Below are positions 1 to 12,383 of a stretch of 64,000 nt of DNA, in pieces (position 1 is the stretch's first letter; each line of letters starts with the position of its first letter). The translations under genes were made by a program, and so were the position numbers. Below the pieces are notes generated by a model that made no database searches, was not told the origin of the DNA, and saw only the letters and a list, made by a program, of their open reading frames with translations. The DNA lies in the NCBI GenBank assembly GCA_963921795.1, contig OY997639.1, positions 63,838,144-63,902,143 of the forward strand, given 5' to 3'. The stretch comes from Nannobrachium achirus. Lineage: Eukaryota > Chordata > Actinopteri > Myctophiformes > Myctophidae.

Positions 1-99
1 AAATCCAAAACTGTCCTGGGTGTTCCCATAAGCCTGGTTCAATTATAAAATGACAACGTTTTTTTCTTTTCTTTTTTTTTAAGTAAAATATCCCTTTAA

Positions 100-690
100 T
101 ACAAAAGGCGTAAGTGAAAACCTTCAGCTGAACTTGGAGTGCAAAAGGGCGTAAGTGCAAATGCATTATTCCAAACCACCCCTGGGTGATCAGGCACATC
201 GTTGCCCCATACGCACCAAACTGGACACAAACACTGTTCAGGAGTCTTGCCAACTGCTCCGATCCGCACCAAATTGGCACAAAGATTAATAAGGGGTCTC
301 CCATCAGAGTGGCCACAAGAGGGGCCATGTGTGGCCCCAGGGGCCTCTGGGTGACACAGGTGCACTGTTGCCGCATTATGCACCAAACTTATCACACACT
401 GTTCCCGGGGTTTGCCCTGATAATAGTCACACAAGGGCCATGTTTGGCCCCCAGGGGCCTCTGGGTGGCACAGGCGCACTGTTGCCCCATTACGCACCAA
501 ACTTATCACACACTGTTCCCGGGGTTTGCCCTGATAATAGTCACACCAGGGGCCATGTTTGGCCCCCAGGGGCCTCTGGGTGGCACAGGCACACTGTTGC
601 CCCATTACGCACCAAACTTAGCACAAACACTTTTCAGTGGTCTGCCATGACAACAGTCACTCCAGTGGCCATGTGAGTGGGCACCTGGGG
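100..690. repeat. Tandem repeat, ~115-bp unit
   Basis: Three to four copies of a unit of about 115 bp are visible. Each holds GGCCATGTTTGGCCCC, a CTCTGGGTGGCACAGG stretch and a CATTACGCACCAAACTTA stretch; unit starts lie near 322, 436 and 551, with a more diverged copy before that. Both strands read as open frames here only because the unit is GC-rich and periodic, so I call no gene. Related, more diverged units occur in opposite orientation at 960-1262, which suggests one inverted structure. Confidence 0.85.
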
Positions 691-959
691 ACCACGTAAG
701 GCAGACAATAGTCACACTAATGTATTGTCACTCTGTAACTCAGAGGTGGGCTGTGGACAGTTCAGAAACCTGCCTACCAATGACATCATGAATGTCTACA
801 GACTCTCTCTTCCTGGACAGTTAGCATGCTGATATAGAAGTCTTTGTTATTGCATAACGTAACTTTTTATGATGTTTATGAATTATAAACTGTTACATTT
901 CTATTAAGATGTCTGTTGATGATTGCAAAATAAAGGTTTTAGACTTATTTTGTCTTGTT

Positions 960-1262
960 ACCGTCTATATGTTGCAGACCCTGGTGTGACTATTGTTATG
1001 GCACAGCCCTGAACAGTGTTTGTGCCATATTTGGTGCAGATCAGAGCAATGGTGAGCCTTTGGCACCACAGGGTGTGGCCCTTGGTGTGATTATTGTCAT
1101 GGCAGACCCCTGAACAGTGTTTATGCCAAGTTTGGATGAACGGTGCACCTGTGGCACCCATGGGCCCCGATATTGTCCCTGGGGGCCACACATGGCAGAC
1201 CCCTGATTAGTGTTTTGTGCCAAGTCTGGTGCGGATCGGAGTCTCTGGTCCAGTATTGTCAC
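960..1262. repeat. Inverted, diverged copies of the ~115-bp unit
   Basis: This block contains about two and a half units that are the reverse complement of those at 100-690. Recognisable pieces are GGCAGACCCCTGAACAGTGT, GTGCCAAGTTTGG and GGGGGCCACACATGGCAGAC. A short motif, AAAGGG(C/T)(G/T)TAAGTG, occurs near 145-160 and 1307-1320 and in reverse near 1463-1480, so the whole 100-1490 interval looks like one diverged inverted-repeat element. Confidence 0.7.
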
Positions 1263-3287
1263 TTAGGCCCTAAACATTAAGCAAAAAGCTATAAAATGTT
1301 GGAGCACAAAGGGCTTAAGTGATGTTTTAGCTCAAACGAATTCGTTTTGTATTTTTTCTAAATAGTTTTGTACTTTTGTATAGGCCCTAACCAACTATTA
1401 AAATATCCTTGAAGCTTAATCTATATAAACATGTTTTTAATAAAATTGCTAAAATTCTGAAAATGTCACTTACACCCTTTGCTCCCTTCAATAGACCTAT
1501 GAATAATGTTTTATACCTGATGGCCGCGTGGGGCTCCCCTTCCTATACCATAATCCCATTGTAAATTCATCACTGGAGCAGCGATCTGTAAATCTGTAGA
1601 TGTAACATTGTGAAGGCCCCCTGGGCCTGTGTCTCTAGTTTAAAATAATTAAATAAACTATAGAAAGACAGAGGTCAGTATTCTTCCATTTTTTGCACGA
1701 CGCCCAGACATTTGTGAGAAAAATGACATAATCAAAGTGACACCTAATTAGTTAAATATTTCCTAATATAAGGAAAAGAGATTCGAATTAAGCATTTTCG
1801 CACCATGAACTTCAGATCTCGCCGTAAAACAGCGACATCTAAAGTCACGTAATTCGATAGGTCACCCATTTCTCTACAACACCACTACCAAGGCAAGATC
1901 GGCCCCGCGCGCTCCAGTGAAATATCCCCCACAAAATGGCGGCCAAAACAAACCCACGGCAAGCACCTGTCAAAAATAGTTCAAGAAAAGTCTGATTTCA
2001 GATAGTAGTGAAATGTAAAACGCGCCTTTACAATTCAAACAGTACTTTTACGCCAGTAAAAAGAAAAAGAAAAAAAAAGCTGCATCTTATCGAGGTGTGT
2101 TGAAGTCTCTAGCAGAGGATAAGGCCGTGCTGCAGCTACAATAAGTTGAGGTGAACCTTGAATATAGCTGGATTAGTACATTAGATATTTCAGTAAGACA
2201 CCATCACATCATTACCTTGGCTTGATTGTTAATTTATATTGTTGAGGTCTCTCAGACTCTCACATCTGGAGAGCTGAGATTCAGCCCAGTGGCGACATCA
2301 TGTGGCACTTTAATATAACTTCAAGACCGTCTGATGTCTCTTATTTTGAGCAGAAATTCCGAAATTTTCTTAACGGTAAAGATAGTCCACAAGGCAGACC
2401 TATTGGCCAAGGGGTGACATTTAGATTTGCCAGTTTGAAGGGAGGCAAGTTGGGGAGATAACAATTCTATGAATGAACAGACATAATTAGTGTGGGCAAC
2501 ACACTATAGTACTAGTGCTACTTTATTTCTCTTTCTAATCTAGATAAACTATAAATAAGAAACCACTCTCACAATTTCCCAGAATTGCATCTTTCTAGTT
2601 ACTCATTGCCACAAGTAGCTGAAAAGTAGTACATACGGTAAATGCTTGTAGTCTAATTACAGGTAATACCCATTCATAGTGTCATTGAAGACATTACATT
2701 ACTGCAGGTTTACGACAAACAAACCCAGGAGACGGTTATTATATTTTTTATTAAAAAACAAATAACATATAGCATTATGTGAAAGTAAATTTCAAGGCCC
2801 AATCCGCAAGTCCAAAACAATGACATTCTTGGAAACTAACTGCTGTACACATTGTCTCAGCTGTTTAAAATTCTGTTCCAAATGCACATTGGGCACTTTT
2901 ATAATCTTTTTTTTTTTTCTTCTTTTGACTTTAACAGAAAAAGTAACTATATGAAAGCAAATTACAAGATGGCAGAAAAATAACAATAAAACTCAATAAA
3001 TCAGGTCAGACCAAAAAGAATTGTGGTGAAACAAGCCCATTTTAAGTCCAATCTATACTTCGTCGCATGACGTGCCCAGCACTGAAAATACACGTTTCAC
3101 AAATGTGACGTGTTTCGAGCTTGTAGAGCAGCCATTTTCGATGTGCTACACCGCTCGTACAACAGAGCATAAATTAAACATTAGAACGTCGTGGAGATAA
3201 ATGGCAGTGGTCCGATTGACCCTTAATATACACTCTATGGTTTACCATGGTCATCATTTACATACAGGTGTTGGTGTTCTCCAGGTC
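1263..3287. other. Gene-free flank downstream of fbl; likely contains its 3' UTR
   Basis: I see no coding exon here. A minus-strand AATAAA at 2747-2752 could be the fbl polyadenylation signal, giving a 3' UTR of about 550 nt, but the surrounding A/T richness makes this weak. Around 1900-1950 there is a CpG-containing stretch with AAAATGGCGGCC (YY1-like). It could belong to the promoter of a gene left of the window, but no gene supports that here. Confidence 0.35.
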
Positions 3288-6200
3288 TCATTTCTTCTGT
3301 TTAGGAGGAGGTCTAAAATGAGAGAGAAGACACATTTAGAACATCATAATAAAACCATGTCATGTTGGAGATATTGGTCCGTTTTGAAAGTTTTTGGAAG
3401 GTGGCATGAACTACTGTAAGTGTACATACATAAAATAGAGGGTATGCACATGCATAAATTGAGCGGCAAAGTGAGTTCAACATCGTTTAATGCAATCAGA
3501 TAGGACTTCTCTGTTTGGATGTATGGGCTGTCATGGCAAGAAAGTAGTTTTTTGGCCACTCAGTAGGCGTTTCCGCATAACCTCCGGGTATGATGATGTC
3601 ACACGCATAGCCGCATATCCTCTATATGACATTTAATTTGTGCGTCTTTTAACAGCATAGCGCTCCAGCCTCAGGGAAGTCATTACTATCTTAGTGTTAA
3701 AAAAAATACATATATATACACACTCACACACTTGGTCTATTACTATTAACCACTTAAGCCCTCTTTTATACTTTGTAGAGAAACAGAATATCTACACGCT
3801 CACAGTGCAACGTCGGTAGATCTCGTAGATCTGCCATTTTTTTTAACACTGGGAATACCCGGTTGAAAGTTGTTAACCACATCAACCCCAGCGTCCCTAT
3901 TCTGGGGCAAACATTTGGCAAGAATAGCCAAATACAAGCTCACAACTTTGTGAGCTTGTAGATATTTTCAAAGAGATTTGGTGTAGACTGTAGGGGGAAA
4001 AACTGGCAGACATAGGAGAGACCCCGGTCAACCATGTAAGCACGGTTAAGTAAGGTTGTGCCATCCACCCACCTGTAGATCCCCACCACCACAGCGTGGT
4101 CTCTCTCATAGGGCTCTAGCGTGAGCTGCTCCTGTGGTTTCATGTTCTCCGAGCTCATCTTCTTCACCTCGGCCGCAAACACAGCTTCTGGAGCTGCCGT
4201 GGAGTCTATGCAGTTGGCCTGGAGAGACAGTCGATTTAAGTATTGTGTAAGCTGTGAGTTTGAGACCCATGCATTCACCCGTGCCTTCATCAACGTATGG
4301 CCGTCAGCCACACGTACCATTTAGCTTATTTAGTGGCACATAGCATTAATTAATTGTATGGTATTTATATTAATGGACGTTTCTTGGTGTCTGTTAATTA
4401 TTTTCAATGTATTATTTATATTGTATACCTTGATGGAGATAACGAAATGTCCTCCGTTCTTCAGGAAGTTGTGAGCGTTCAGAGCAACGATTCGGGTCTG
4501 GTCAGGCTGGGCCACATCGGCAAAGATTACATCCACCATGCCTGAAAAGAGACCCATACGTATCAGCATCTGAATGATGGCTGTTATGACATCTGTGATT
4601 TATTGGACAGCAGAGCGGAAAGACAACACAACCACCCTGTGTTTAATCCGTAATCGTTATGGAAGAAAATGTAATTTGACTGAATTCACCCCCAGAGATC
4701 AATAAGGGTTTATCTTATCAAATCTTAACACTTAAATGGCTGCTCTAGTTATATGAACCATTCTCAACTTTGTGTCCCTAATTTTGGGCATGTCGTAGGC
4801 GGCCGTAAAAACAGAAAAGCCTACGACATATTGTGAAGCGATTGTACGTACCAACCAGCATGCGGTATTTGTGTGGGTGTCTGGCATCTTCAATGATGGG
4901 GATGATGTTTGTTCGTTTCTTCGCTACGTTGAGGAGATCGCGACCCGACCGATGTGAGAACTCCACGGCATAGACCAGCCCTTCCTGTACAAATAGAACA
5001 ATGTATACACATACAAAAACAAGGTATAGGCATACATAAAATATGGTATACACAAGAGAGAAAAATTAAATAAAAATACACTAATTACTGAGCTCACTTC
5101 CGAATAATGAGAATTAGGTTGTAAATGGTCAAAGTTTCCTTTTTAGAGACAAATTTAATTTGGTTCGGGGAGTCACAAAATCTTGGCAGCACCAAACAGT
5201 CGAATTAATTTGCGGTACCCGACCCCCGAATCTCTGAAGGACGTCATATTGCAGTTTAAACGGAGCCGAACTGAAATAAATTCGGCTCTAAAAACAGAGT
5301 ATGCATGCATATGCACTAAGGCTACGATCCCCGGCCAGCAGGGCTACATTGTGCACTTCATATTTCACTTTTTACATTTGATACCAGTAGAAAGCTGTGT
5401 GTAAAATAGCTGTTCTACAACTACAAGATCAACATGTCGCATCATGACACGTTGTGAGCCTGACAGCTTGTAGAACGGCTATTTAATTATCCCAAAATAG
5501 GGACACCAGGTTGAAAGTGGTGACATTTCAACATTTTGGGGGACACCTTCTTTATGTCTGACATGTTACTGACCGGTCCGACAATGTCCGAGACGTGAGA
5601 CACGGTGGTCCCAGACGCTGCTCCCAGGTACATGACTTTCGCACCCGGCTTGATGTGAATCTGGTCTACTCCTCCCAAGATGGCCGCCGCTAGTTTGGAC
5701 CGGAAGGGGTTCCATGCCCTGTACTCAATCTTTGTTTCTCCCTCCTGAGACAAAAAGACAGGAAAATTTCACTGTAAGCCACTGTAAATCAACTGATGTC
5801 ACAGACTGTTTCACCATCAAGCTTTACTTTTTTTAAACAGCTGATGGTTCAACACCATCACCGGGTACACCGTTTCTCAAGCGGCAGGTCGGGACCCAAA
5901 AGGAGGTCTTTGACGAAGTTCAATAGACAAATGTGTAATGTTCTGATTTTATCAACATAACATTTTGATGCACCAACAGTTAAAGGCCCACTTCACCTCT
6001 GGGACAACCAGATCTTATTTTATTGTTGTTTGGGACACGATCAACACAATCCTGAGTTGTTTTTTTGTGTTCAATCTGCGTTTTGAGATATTTTATTATT
6101 TCAGCATGACTAGTGATGCATTTTGCATCATATGATGCAGCATCATATGATGATCTGGTTGTCCCAGAGGTGAAGTGGGCTTTTAACCACTAAAACCCAA

Positions 6201-9200
6201 CACACTTAATTCACCGGAAGGTCTCCGGTGAAAATTAGCCAATCTTCAAGCTCACCACGTGAGCTTGTAGATCTGCAATTCTCACCAAATTGATGCTAGG
6301 GTTCAAGCGGCTGTGCAAGCAATACGGTCATTATTATCATCCTTTGTGTAGTCTTACCTCTACACTCATCCTCTTCTCTCCATAGACAGACTCTCCCACC
6401 ACCATGTTCTTTGTGACCAAAGCATCCTCCTTCCCTCTGCAGATGAACACTCCTGAAACAAACAATACATAAATTATAACAAAACCAGAATGTTGATCAG
6501 TAAAAGTCTTACTGGTATAGTAAAATACCAGTAAGACTCCCTAATCGGGAGATAAGCGAGCATCAGGTCGCATACACAAACTTTAGAAGGCAATCGTATC
6601 CAATCAGGAGGGAATATGGGAAATGGGACAGATCCATGTTGATGCCATGACTTTAGAGATACTGCATGTGTACCACTTTGCATGATTTTAGGCCAACATA
6701 TGTAGGAGCAGTGTCCAAAAATGTGTTTTGCAATAATCGGCCTCATTGTGGCGCTAGAAGAGGGCCATGTGAGAAATCAGGTTGCGAGTTGCCATCCGAG
6801 AGTGTGTGCAAAGTTTGGGCATGGATAGGAGCAACGGTTCGGAGGGACAGCCGGTGGAGCTTATTAAATATTATAGACTATATATTATTTTGAAAAGTAA
6901 GATATAGCTATAGCTATATATATCTACAAGTTTCTACACATTGCTAACTTGTAAATGGGTAATTTTCCATTTTCACACACACAAAAATGAATTTGTTAAA
7001 TGAAGATAGTAGATTATTACAACATGCACCAGAACCTTCCTTTAATGAACCTCTAAAAAAAACTTTTCTTCTAACTATTAACTCATACAGTGCCCCGGGC
7101 CACAAGTGGCCGCTAGAGTGCCAGAAAAATCTCTATAGGCTTTCGCTCTAGCTTCCGTCGACACTGTTCGAAGTGCCTTGGGATTTCACTCCAGCCAATG
7201 CTATGGGTGACGAGAGGAGGAAGTTAGCTTACAATTAGCCATTCGCTGCTAACCCCTTTAGAAGCCCGATCTAAAGCTATTTCAGTCGCAAAAAAACTTT
7301 CTCTTTGGTCTGGGAACACAATTCAGAGAAAATCCTCTCTTAAGATGTGACTTATTATTGGAGTGGGCTGCGCGATGCGGCCTTTTGCGCGAATACGGCC
7401 CGTGGATGGCCGAGTGTCGGCCCCGGCCATGGATGGAAATTTAGACCGGGTCTTCGTTGAGGCCTCCGATTAAATAATTCATTTTTATTAAATAATCCGG
7501 ACTAGATCGGGATAGGCACCCTGGAATACGTTGCGCCGCCGACAGTATAGATTGAGGTTTTTTTGGGGGGCTCTAAACTTTATTTTAAACCATTTTCAAT
7601 TGAATAAATCGTCGGACCATCTAGCGTCTCTCGTTGGTAAGCGCTGGACGAGCCAGGACCACCCACGTTGGTCCAAGCAGCTCAGGGTAAGTAAAATAGC
7701 AAATAAAATATTGTATTGGATTGAAAATATCCCGAACTTGTTCGGGATAGGCACGATTAGGCTTAACAGAAGTGATGATATTAACGATGATGATAATAAC
7801 AATAATACCAACCTTCATGTCTGTGTGGCTCCACCATGACCCTCCTTCCTGCACCAAAGCCCCCTCTGCCTCCTCGGCCCCCCCTCGGTGTACCCCTCCC
7901 CCCTCCACGTCCCCTGAAACCGCCACGGCCCCCCTCTGGTGACCTGAAACTTCCACCACCACCTGAAAGAACACATTAAAAAACGCTGTTAGAAAGATAC
8001 AGTTTATGCCATTTGACCCTAATAGAAATAATACTGAGATAAGATAGAGGACAATATCCCTCGTTTACAATAGTTAACCTAATAATACGACTGATTTTGG
8101 TCAACAGTGACTTCAAACTAGATGCACCATTTACAATTTATTTTTTGTATATCATTTTCCTTCTCAGCAGAATAGCTGCCAAAAGCTTAATGGACAAAAA
8201 AAAAAGAAAATCAGTCAACCCCTGATTGCCACTCAATGTAGAGTTCTCAACGGGCCTGAAAATTAAGGCCCGGCCCTAACTGGGCCCTAACTGGACAGGC
8301 CCGAGGCCCTACCCGGCCCTACTAGTTAGCATACATTTTAGGCCCCTTCGGGTCGGGTTACGGGTATGGTCGGGTCTATAACGGAGTAATAGTAATAAAA
8401 TAATAAAAAAATATATTTTCTTTTTTCATTAAGCCCGAGGCCCAACTAATTAGCATACATTTTAGGCCCTACCCTACATGTCGGTCGGGTTCGGGTATGG
8501 TCGGGTTCAGGCAGAATTTGAGAACTCTAACTCAATGACATAAACAAAATCTGATCTCCAATATTGATAATGGAACATCGGTGACATTGTAGCCAATTTC
8601 ATCAGGTTATCACAGATCACACTATAAATAGCCATCAGATGCATATCTCTGCTGTCGGGCAGGAGCCAACTATGTCCGAAATATTAACTCTTCAGGAAAT
8701 GGAGGGGGGGAAAAAAGAACGTTTTCAGGCCAAGGACCCCTTAGTTGAGAGAGATGAAGCAGGGACCCCATACAACCTTTTTTCATAGATTCCATATAGT
8801 TTCATCGTTTGACGGCATAATCGTCAGTGTATTTTGGATTCATGTCAATTTGTGTTTCCAGATATTTAACCACTTGAACCATCAATACTTAATAAACTTG
8901 ACCTTTCAATCTGTACTTAAGTCTGCTCCCCCCCCCCCCCCCCCACACACCAAACCTCTTTGCCGAAAATAGACGATCTACAAGCTCACAACACTGTTGT
9001 GAGCTTGTAGATCTGCTATTTTCGGCTAAGGTCCGCAGAATATGGATGCTAGGGTTCAAGTGGTTAATATAAAAAAGGAGAAAAAAAAGTCACACAAAGA
9101 TTTGGAAGACCACCTGCAGTAATAACTACTCTTAGAGGACCCCCTTGAAACAGATAGCTGGTTTCTGTCATTGTGTGAACTTGTCCTCACCTCGTCCTCT

Positions 9201-10719
9201 GAAGCCCCCTCTTCCTCCCCGGTCACCAAAGCCTCCTCCTCCACGGTCACCAAAGCCGCCTCTTCCTCCTCCACCTCCAAAGCCTCCTCCACCACCAAAA
9301 CCTCCTCTTCCTCCACGGTCACCAAAACCTCCCCTTCCTCCACGGAATCCTCCACGACCCCCACGATCCCCACCTCCACGGGGGCTAAAGCCTGTAGGAC
9401 ACACAGGGAAACAATGGCAGAAGCTCCAACAACAATACTACTATACTAGCGCTACAAATTAATGCCAATGCTCTTTATCTTTTACATGACAATTATTAAA
9501 GATAAAAAGATTTTCCTGAAACCAAAATGCCTTTGAATGCATCTTGTGTTGCACAGGTGAAAAGAGACATTAGATGTATTGAATAAACACGTCACAACAT
9601 TTTACCATTTTGGAACTTTACTCAGGATTAACAGACTTTATTATCAAAAGCAAGGAACTCACAGAATCTCATATATAGTTGTCAATTTAAGAGGTCAGAG
9701 TGCCCGCTAGTGGTAGAACGATTGTCAAATAAATTGAGGTCAAGATACTTAGTATGTTAGATGTTTTAAACCAGTGGTTCTCAACCTTTTCAGGCCGTGA
9801 CGCCCAAAATAATCATATTTTAATTGGGGACGCCCACCACCCTGAAGAGCACTAAGAGTTGAGGCATTACATTTTGTATAACACAGTTCTATTGTGAAAA
9901 TAGCAGATCTACATGCTCACAACACCTCGCAACACCGTTGCAAGGCGTTGAGCATGTAGATCAGACATCACGATTTCTGCCTCTAATATTTCACAATTTG
10001 TTTAATTTGTCATTTTAGAAATGTGCAGAGTCAGACACCCTCTATAGACTTAAACTGTATGTTGGTTTGTTTACAGTTGAGTTGGAAAACAATGTTGCAC
10101 ATTACAAAAAAAAAAATTATAAAAATATTTTGGGGGGTCCCCAGATGATTAATCATCTGGGGACCCCCCAAAATATTTTTTTAAACAAAAATGGGCACTG
10201 TAAATTGCATCAGTTGTGTGTGTCATGAGAAAGGTGACACTAGGGACGCCCGCTGGGCTAGCGGTCCAGGCGAATATCACATAGGCTTTGAAGCAAAGGC
10301 TACCCAGGAAGATTTTAGCATAACAATGTCAATTTGGCAAATTCTGTCCAAAAGAGATGCTTCTAGTAATAAACAGTTGTAGTTTGTCTGGTGACTATGG
10401 TCCAAAATAAAGATGCAATGATAATTTTGTTGTCAATTAAAATAATTACCAACCATTTTCATAATCGATTAATTATCTCTTAATAATTAATTAAACAAGC
10501 TAAACGATGAGATTCCAAAGTCTTAAATGTGAATAGTCTGTTCTTCCAGCCAGTCTCTCTACTAGGGTCTCACAGGGGCCTAAGTTTATAGTTAAATTCT
10601 TTGAGTTAGTTTTGGACTGTGGCTGCAACTAGTACTAGGCCTATTACAATTTAGGCATCTTGCTCTTAATCCAGGTTGTTTTCACGACTAATTGATTGAT
10701 TTAGCATGTATGTCAGAAA

Positions 10720-10774
<55 letters not shown>

Positions 10775-11768
10775 GTCTTTAACTGTCTTCGTTTGTTCCA
10801 CAGCCCATGAACCCAAATACATTGCTTTTACTATCATAAAGAAATGAGAATAAAGAAACAGTTGTTGTCTTGTAGTAAAGATACGGATGTGTTTTGTTTG
10901 ATTAATGAGACCGGATGCATTGCATAGGTTGGTTAGAAGGTGAGCCAGGATTCACTGCTGTACTTCTGACAACAACAACATTGTTTGGAAGATGTATCCA
11001 GGTTACTTCTTAAGTCTCAAAGCACAAGTTACCAGGCGCCATTCAATGGAATGTAAATCTTTCAGTTCCCAGGACCACATTCCACAATGGAAACAGGCCC
11101 CTCCCTTTGTCTTAGTGTTTTCCTTTTAACAATCATATCGTAAAATCGTACCTCTGTAGTATTTGAAAACTATATTACGGTATATCTACATACTATATAT
11201 GTTTATCAATAGAGTATCACAATGTGCATTAACAATAACCGCGATAAGTTGCGGAAGATATTTACAATGTTAACAAAAGCAGATTTAATGCGCAGATTAA
11301 ACGTAAATTATAATAATTACACCAATAAAGATGTGATTTAGGACTATTAGTATAAAAACGGTGCATTTCCTCCCACAACAAGGAAGAACAGCAGTGTCCA
11401 CCTCAACACGTGTGTCGCTTTCAATGCGACCATGTGGAGTTACAGTGAAACACTTTAGCAGCTAACGGGCAACGAGCACTTTAACGGCAATTTAAATGGC
11501 CATTATGATATGATCTTCATCAACAAACATAGCATGACAATTAAAAAGGCCACATAGGTTGATGTGGTACATTTATAACAGCCGACTAACGCGTTAATCC
11601 CATGTTTGATAACAGGCTGCTTGTGGGCAGCGATGGCGCAGCAAGGCCGAGTTTACAACCCGTGCCAAAGAAAGTTAACGTTAAAATGAACAATGTAACC
11701 GCGTAAAATACGCATAAATAACAACAACCGAGAAGTAAACATGTAAACTATACAGTACCTGGCACCAT
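3288..11768 (-). CDS. fbl: Fibrillarin, rRNA 2'-O-methyltransferase; complete 9-exon CDS, 347 aa
   Basis: Fibrillarin is the nucleolar AdoMet-dependent methyltransferase of box C/D snoRNPs; it 2'-O-methylates rRNA and can methylate a histone H2A glutamine. Exons in transcript order: 11759-11768, 9191-9391, 7813-7962, 6358-6452, 5574-5744, 4852-4984, 4429-4541, 4073-4218, 3288-3312. They sum to 1044 nt with every phase matching. The first exon codes only MVP plus one base and exon 2 continues G-FSPRGGG, the family's usual start. Exons 2-3 encode the glycine/arginine-rich domain (about residues 4-110), then [10 protein letters not shown]. The methyltransferase fold follows: [17 protein letters not shown], motif [54 protein letters not shown] and [15 protein letters not shown]. 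The 25-nt last exon codes PPPKQKK. It is slightly longer than the 321-aa human protein, through the GAR domain. Introns hold several MITEs. Confidence 0.97.
3436..3640. mobile_element. MITE, TIR TAGAGGGTATGC, in the last fbl intron
   Basis: The left end reads ATAGAGGGTATGCACATGC and the right end reads back as TAGAGGATATGCGGCTATG, giving imperfect inverted ends. The interior (GTTCAACATCGTTTAATGCA, GGCCACTCAGTAGGCG) matches the larger copy at 20963-21460. No transposase is encoded. No target duplication is resolved. Confidence 0.55.
3868..4050. mobile_element. TTAA-flanked hairpin MITE beside an fbl splice donor
   Basis: The element begins GTTAACCACATCAACCCC and ends near CACGGTTAAG. It contains a perfect hairpin at 3933-3960 (TACAAGCTCACAA, CTT loop, mirror arm). 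This is one of the recurring hairpin elements of the window. Its right end lies about 20 bp from the 5' splice site of the fbl exon at 4073-4218. Confidence 0.6.
5404..5484. repeat. Diverged hairpin copy in an fbl intron
   Basis: AAATAGCTGTTCTACAA is mirrored by TTGTAGAACGGCTATTT at the other end. This is a diverged member of the hairpin family, in the intron between the fbl exons at 4852-4984 and 5574-5744. Confidence 0.5.
5980..6186. mobile_element. piggyBac-type MITE with TTAA duplication, 199 bp
   Basis: TTAA at 5980-5983 and 6183-6186 flanks a 199-bp palindromic element. The left arm AGGCCCACTTCACCTCTGG is mirrored by CCAGAGGTGAAGTGGGCTT, and the arms continue inward through GACAACCAGATC. 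TTAA duplication is the hallmark of piggyBac transposition. No coding capacity. It lies in an fbl intron. Confidence 0.8.
8231..8537. mobile_element. hAT-type MITE with perfect 8-bp target duplication
   Basis: ACTCAATG at 8231-8238 and 8530-8537 flanks a 291-bp element (8239-8529). Its ends are TAGAGTTCTCAA and TTGAGAACTCTA. The interior is unusual, with repeated GGGCCC/GGCCCGGCCCTA and TCGGGTTCGGGTATGGTCGG motifs. An 8-bp duplication plus short TIRs indicates hAT mobilisation. It is inside the fbl intron between the exons at 7813-7962 and 9191-9391. Confidence 0.85.
8866..9067. mobile_element. TTAA-flanked hairpin MITE within a hAT fragment
   Basis: The ends are TTAACCACTTGAACC (8866) and GGTTCAAGTGGTTAA (ending 9067), so inverted termini abut TTAA. 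A near-perfect hairpin occupies 8962-9026 (GCCGAAAATAGACGATCTAC with its mirror arm). The surrounding sequence (about 8718-9155) matches the CAGGGGTCTTCAAC hAT family seen at 28228, 51364 and 59309, but its outer ends are eroded. Confidence 0.7.
9772..10180. mobile_element. hAT MITE fragment (CAGTGGTTCTCAACC family) with hairpin
   Basis: The left TIR CAGTGGTTCTCAACC starts at 9772 and is followed by the family's GACGCCCAAAATAATCAT. A hairpin is present at 9895-9965. The right part ends in a separate perfect palindrome around GATGATTAATCATC (about 10132-10180) instead of the expected right TIR, so the copy is rearranged. It lies in fbl intron 1. Confidence 0.65.
10720..10771. repeat. (TG)n microsatellite, fbl intron 1
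   Basis: Uninterrupted TG dinucleotides for about 52 bp. Confidence 0.95.
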
Positions 11769-11889
11769 GTCTGCTTCAAACTGGGTTGTAAAGTGTTATT
11801 TTTTTGTTTTTGTTGCAGAGTTCCTTCTCGCTCCTCACTTCGTCTTTACTTTCTGCGTGCAACTGATGATGATCGCTTCTTCTGGTTGG

Positions 11890-11970
11890 TTCGAGCGAAG
11901 GTTGCGCATGCGCGCATCGCACAGGATGCCCATGTGGCCGGAGAGAAAGTTCCCATGATGCTTTGCTCGT
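11890..11970 (-). promoter_or_regulatory. fbl core promoter with NRF1-like and ZNF143-like sites
   Basis: About 135-200 bp upstream of the fbl start codon there is TGCGCATGCGCGC (11903-11915), a match to the palindromic NRF1 element, and TCCCATGATGCTTTGC (11951-11966), resembling the ZNF143/THAP11 submotif. Both are typical of TATA-less housekeeping promoters, which fits a ribosome-biogenesis gene. The transcription start site is inferred, not seen. Confidence 0.55.
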
Positions 11971-12383
11971 CTGGGCTCGTTGCTGTTTATGGCCACCAGA
12001 GGGCGCCACAAACCAATATGTCCTGTTTTTGTGACCCGTTTACCTACCCTAGTGTTTCTCAAACTTTCGAATGTCAAGTGTCTTCCCTTAATTATGTTGT
12101 GTAAAGCACTTTGAATTGTCTTGTTGTTGAAATGTGCTATACAAACACAAACATTACTTCTTTATAAATGACATTCCTTTATTGTTCACTACAACAGGAA
12201 AACTGTATTCTTTTTGTGAGTCATATGGTTCTCTATGTACTGATGCCAAAGCAAAAGCTATTGTAACAAAATCCTCAGGATCAGTTCGACAATATTTTAA
12301 TTGAGGTTAGCTGATGGTACAGCCCAGCATGTATGTAAAACCAGGCATGTCAACAATATTACTTCTTAAAGTCTAAACCATGC

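Noticed and set aside
96-676. Overlapping frames in the 115-bp tandem repeat
   Set aside because: Periodic GC-rich repeat open on both strands; no conserved protein features.
100-690. Possible CRISPR-like array
   Set aside because: Units are directly contiguous, about 115 bp, with no unique spacers, in a vertebrate genome.
3288-11768. Intronic box C/D snoRNAs in fbl
   Set aside because: I looked for paired C and D boxes at plausible spacing with terminal stems and saw none that I could support by eye; a dedicated snoRNA search would be needed.
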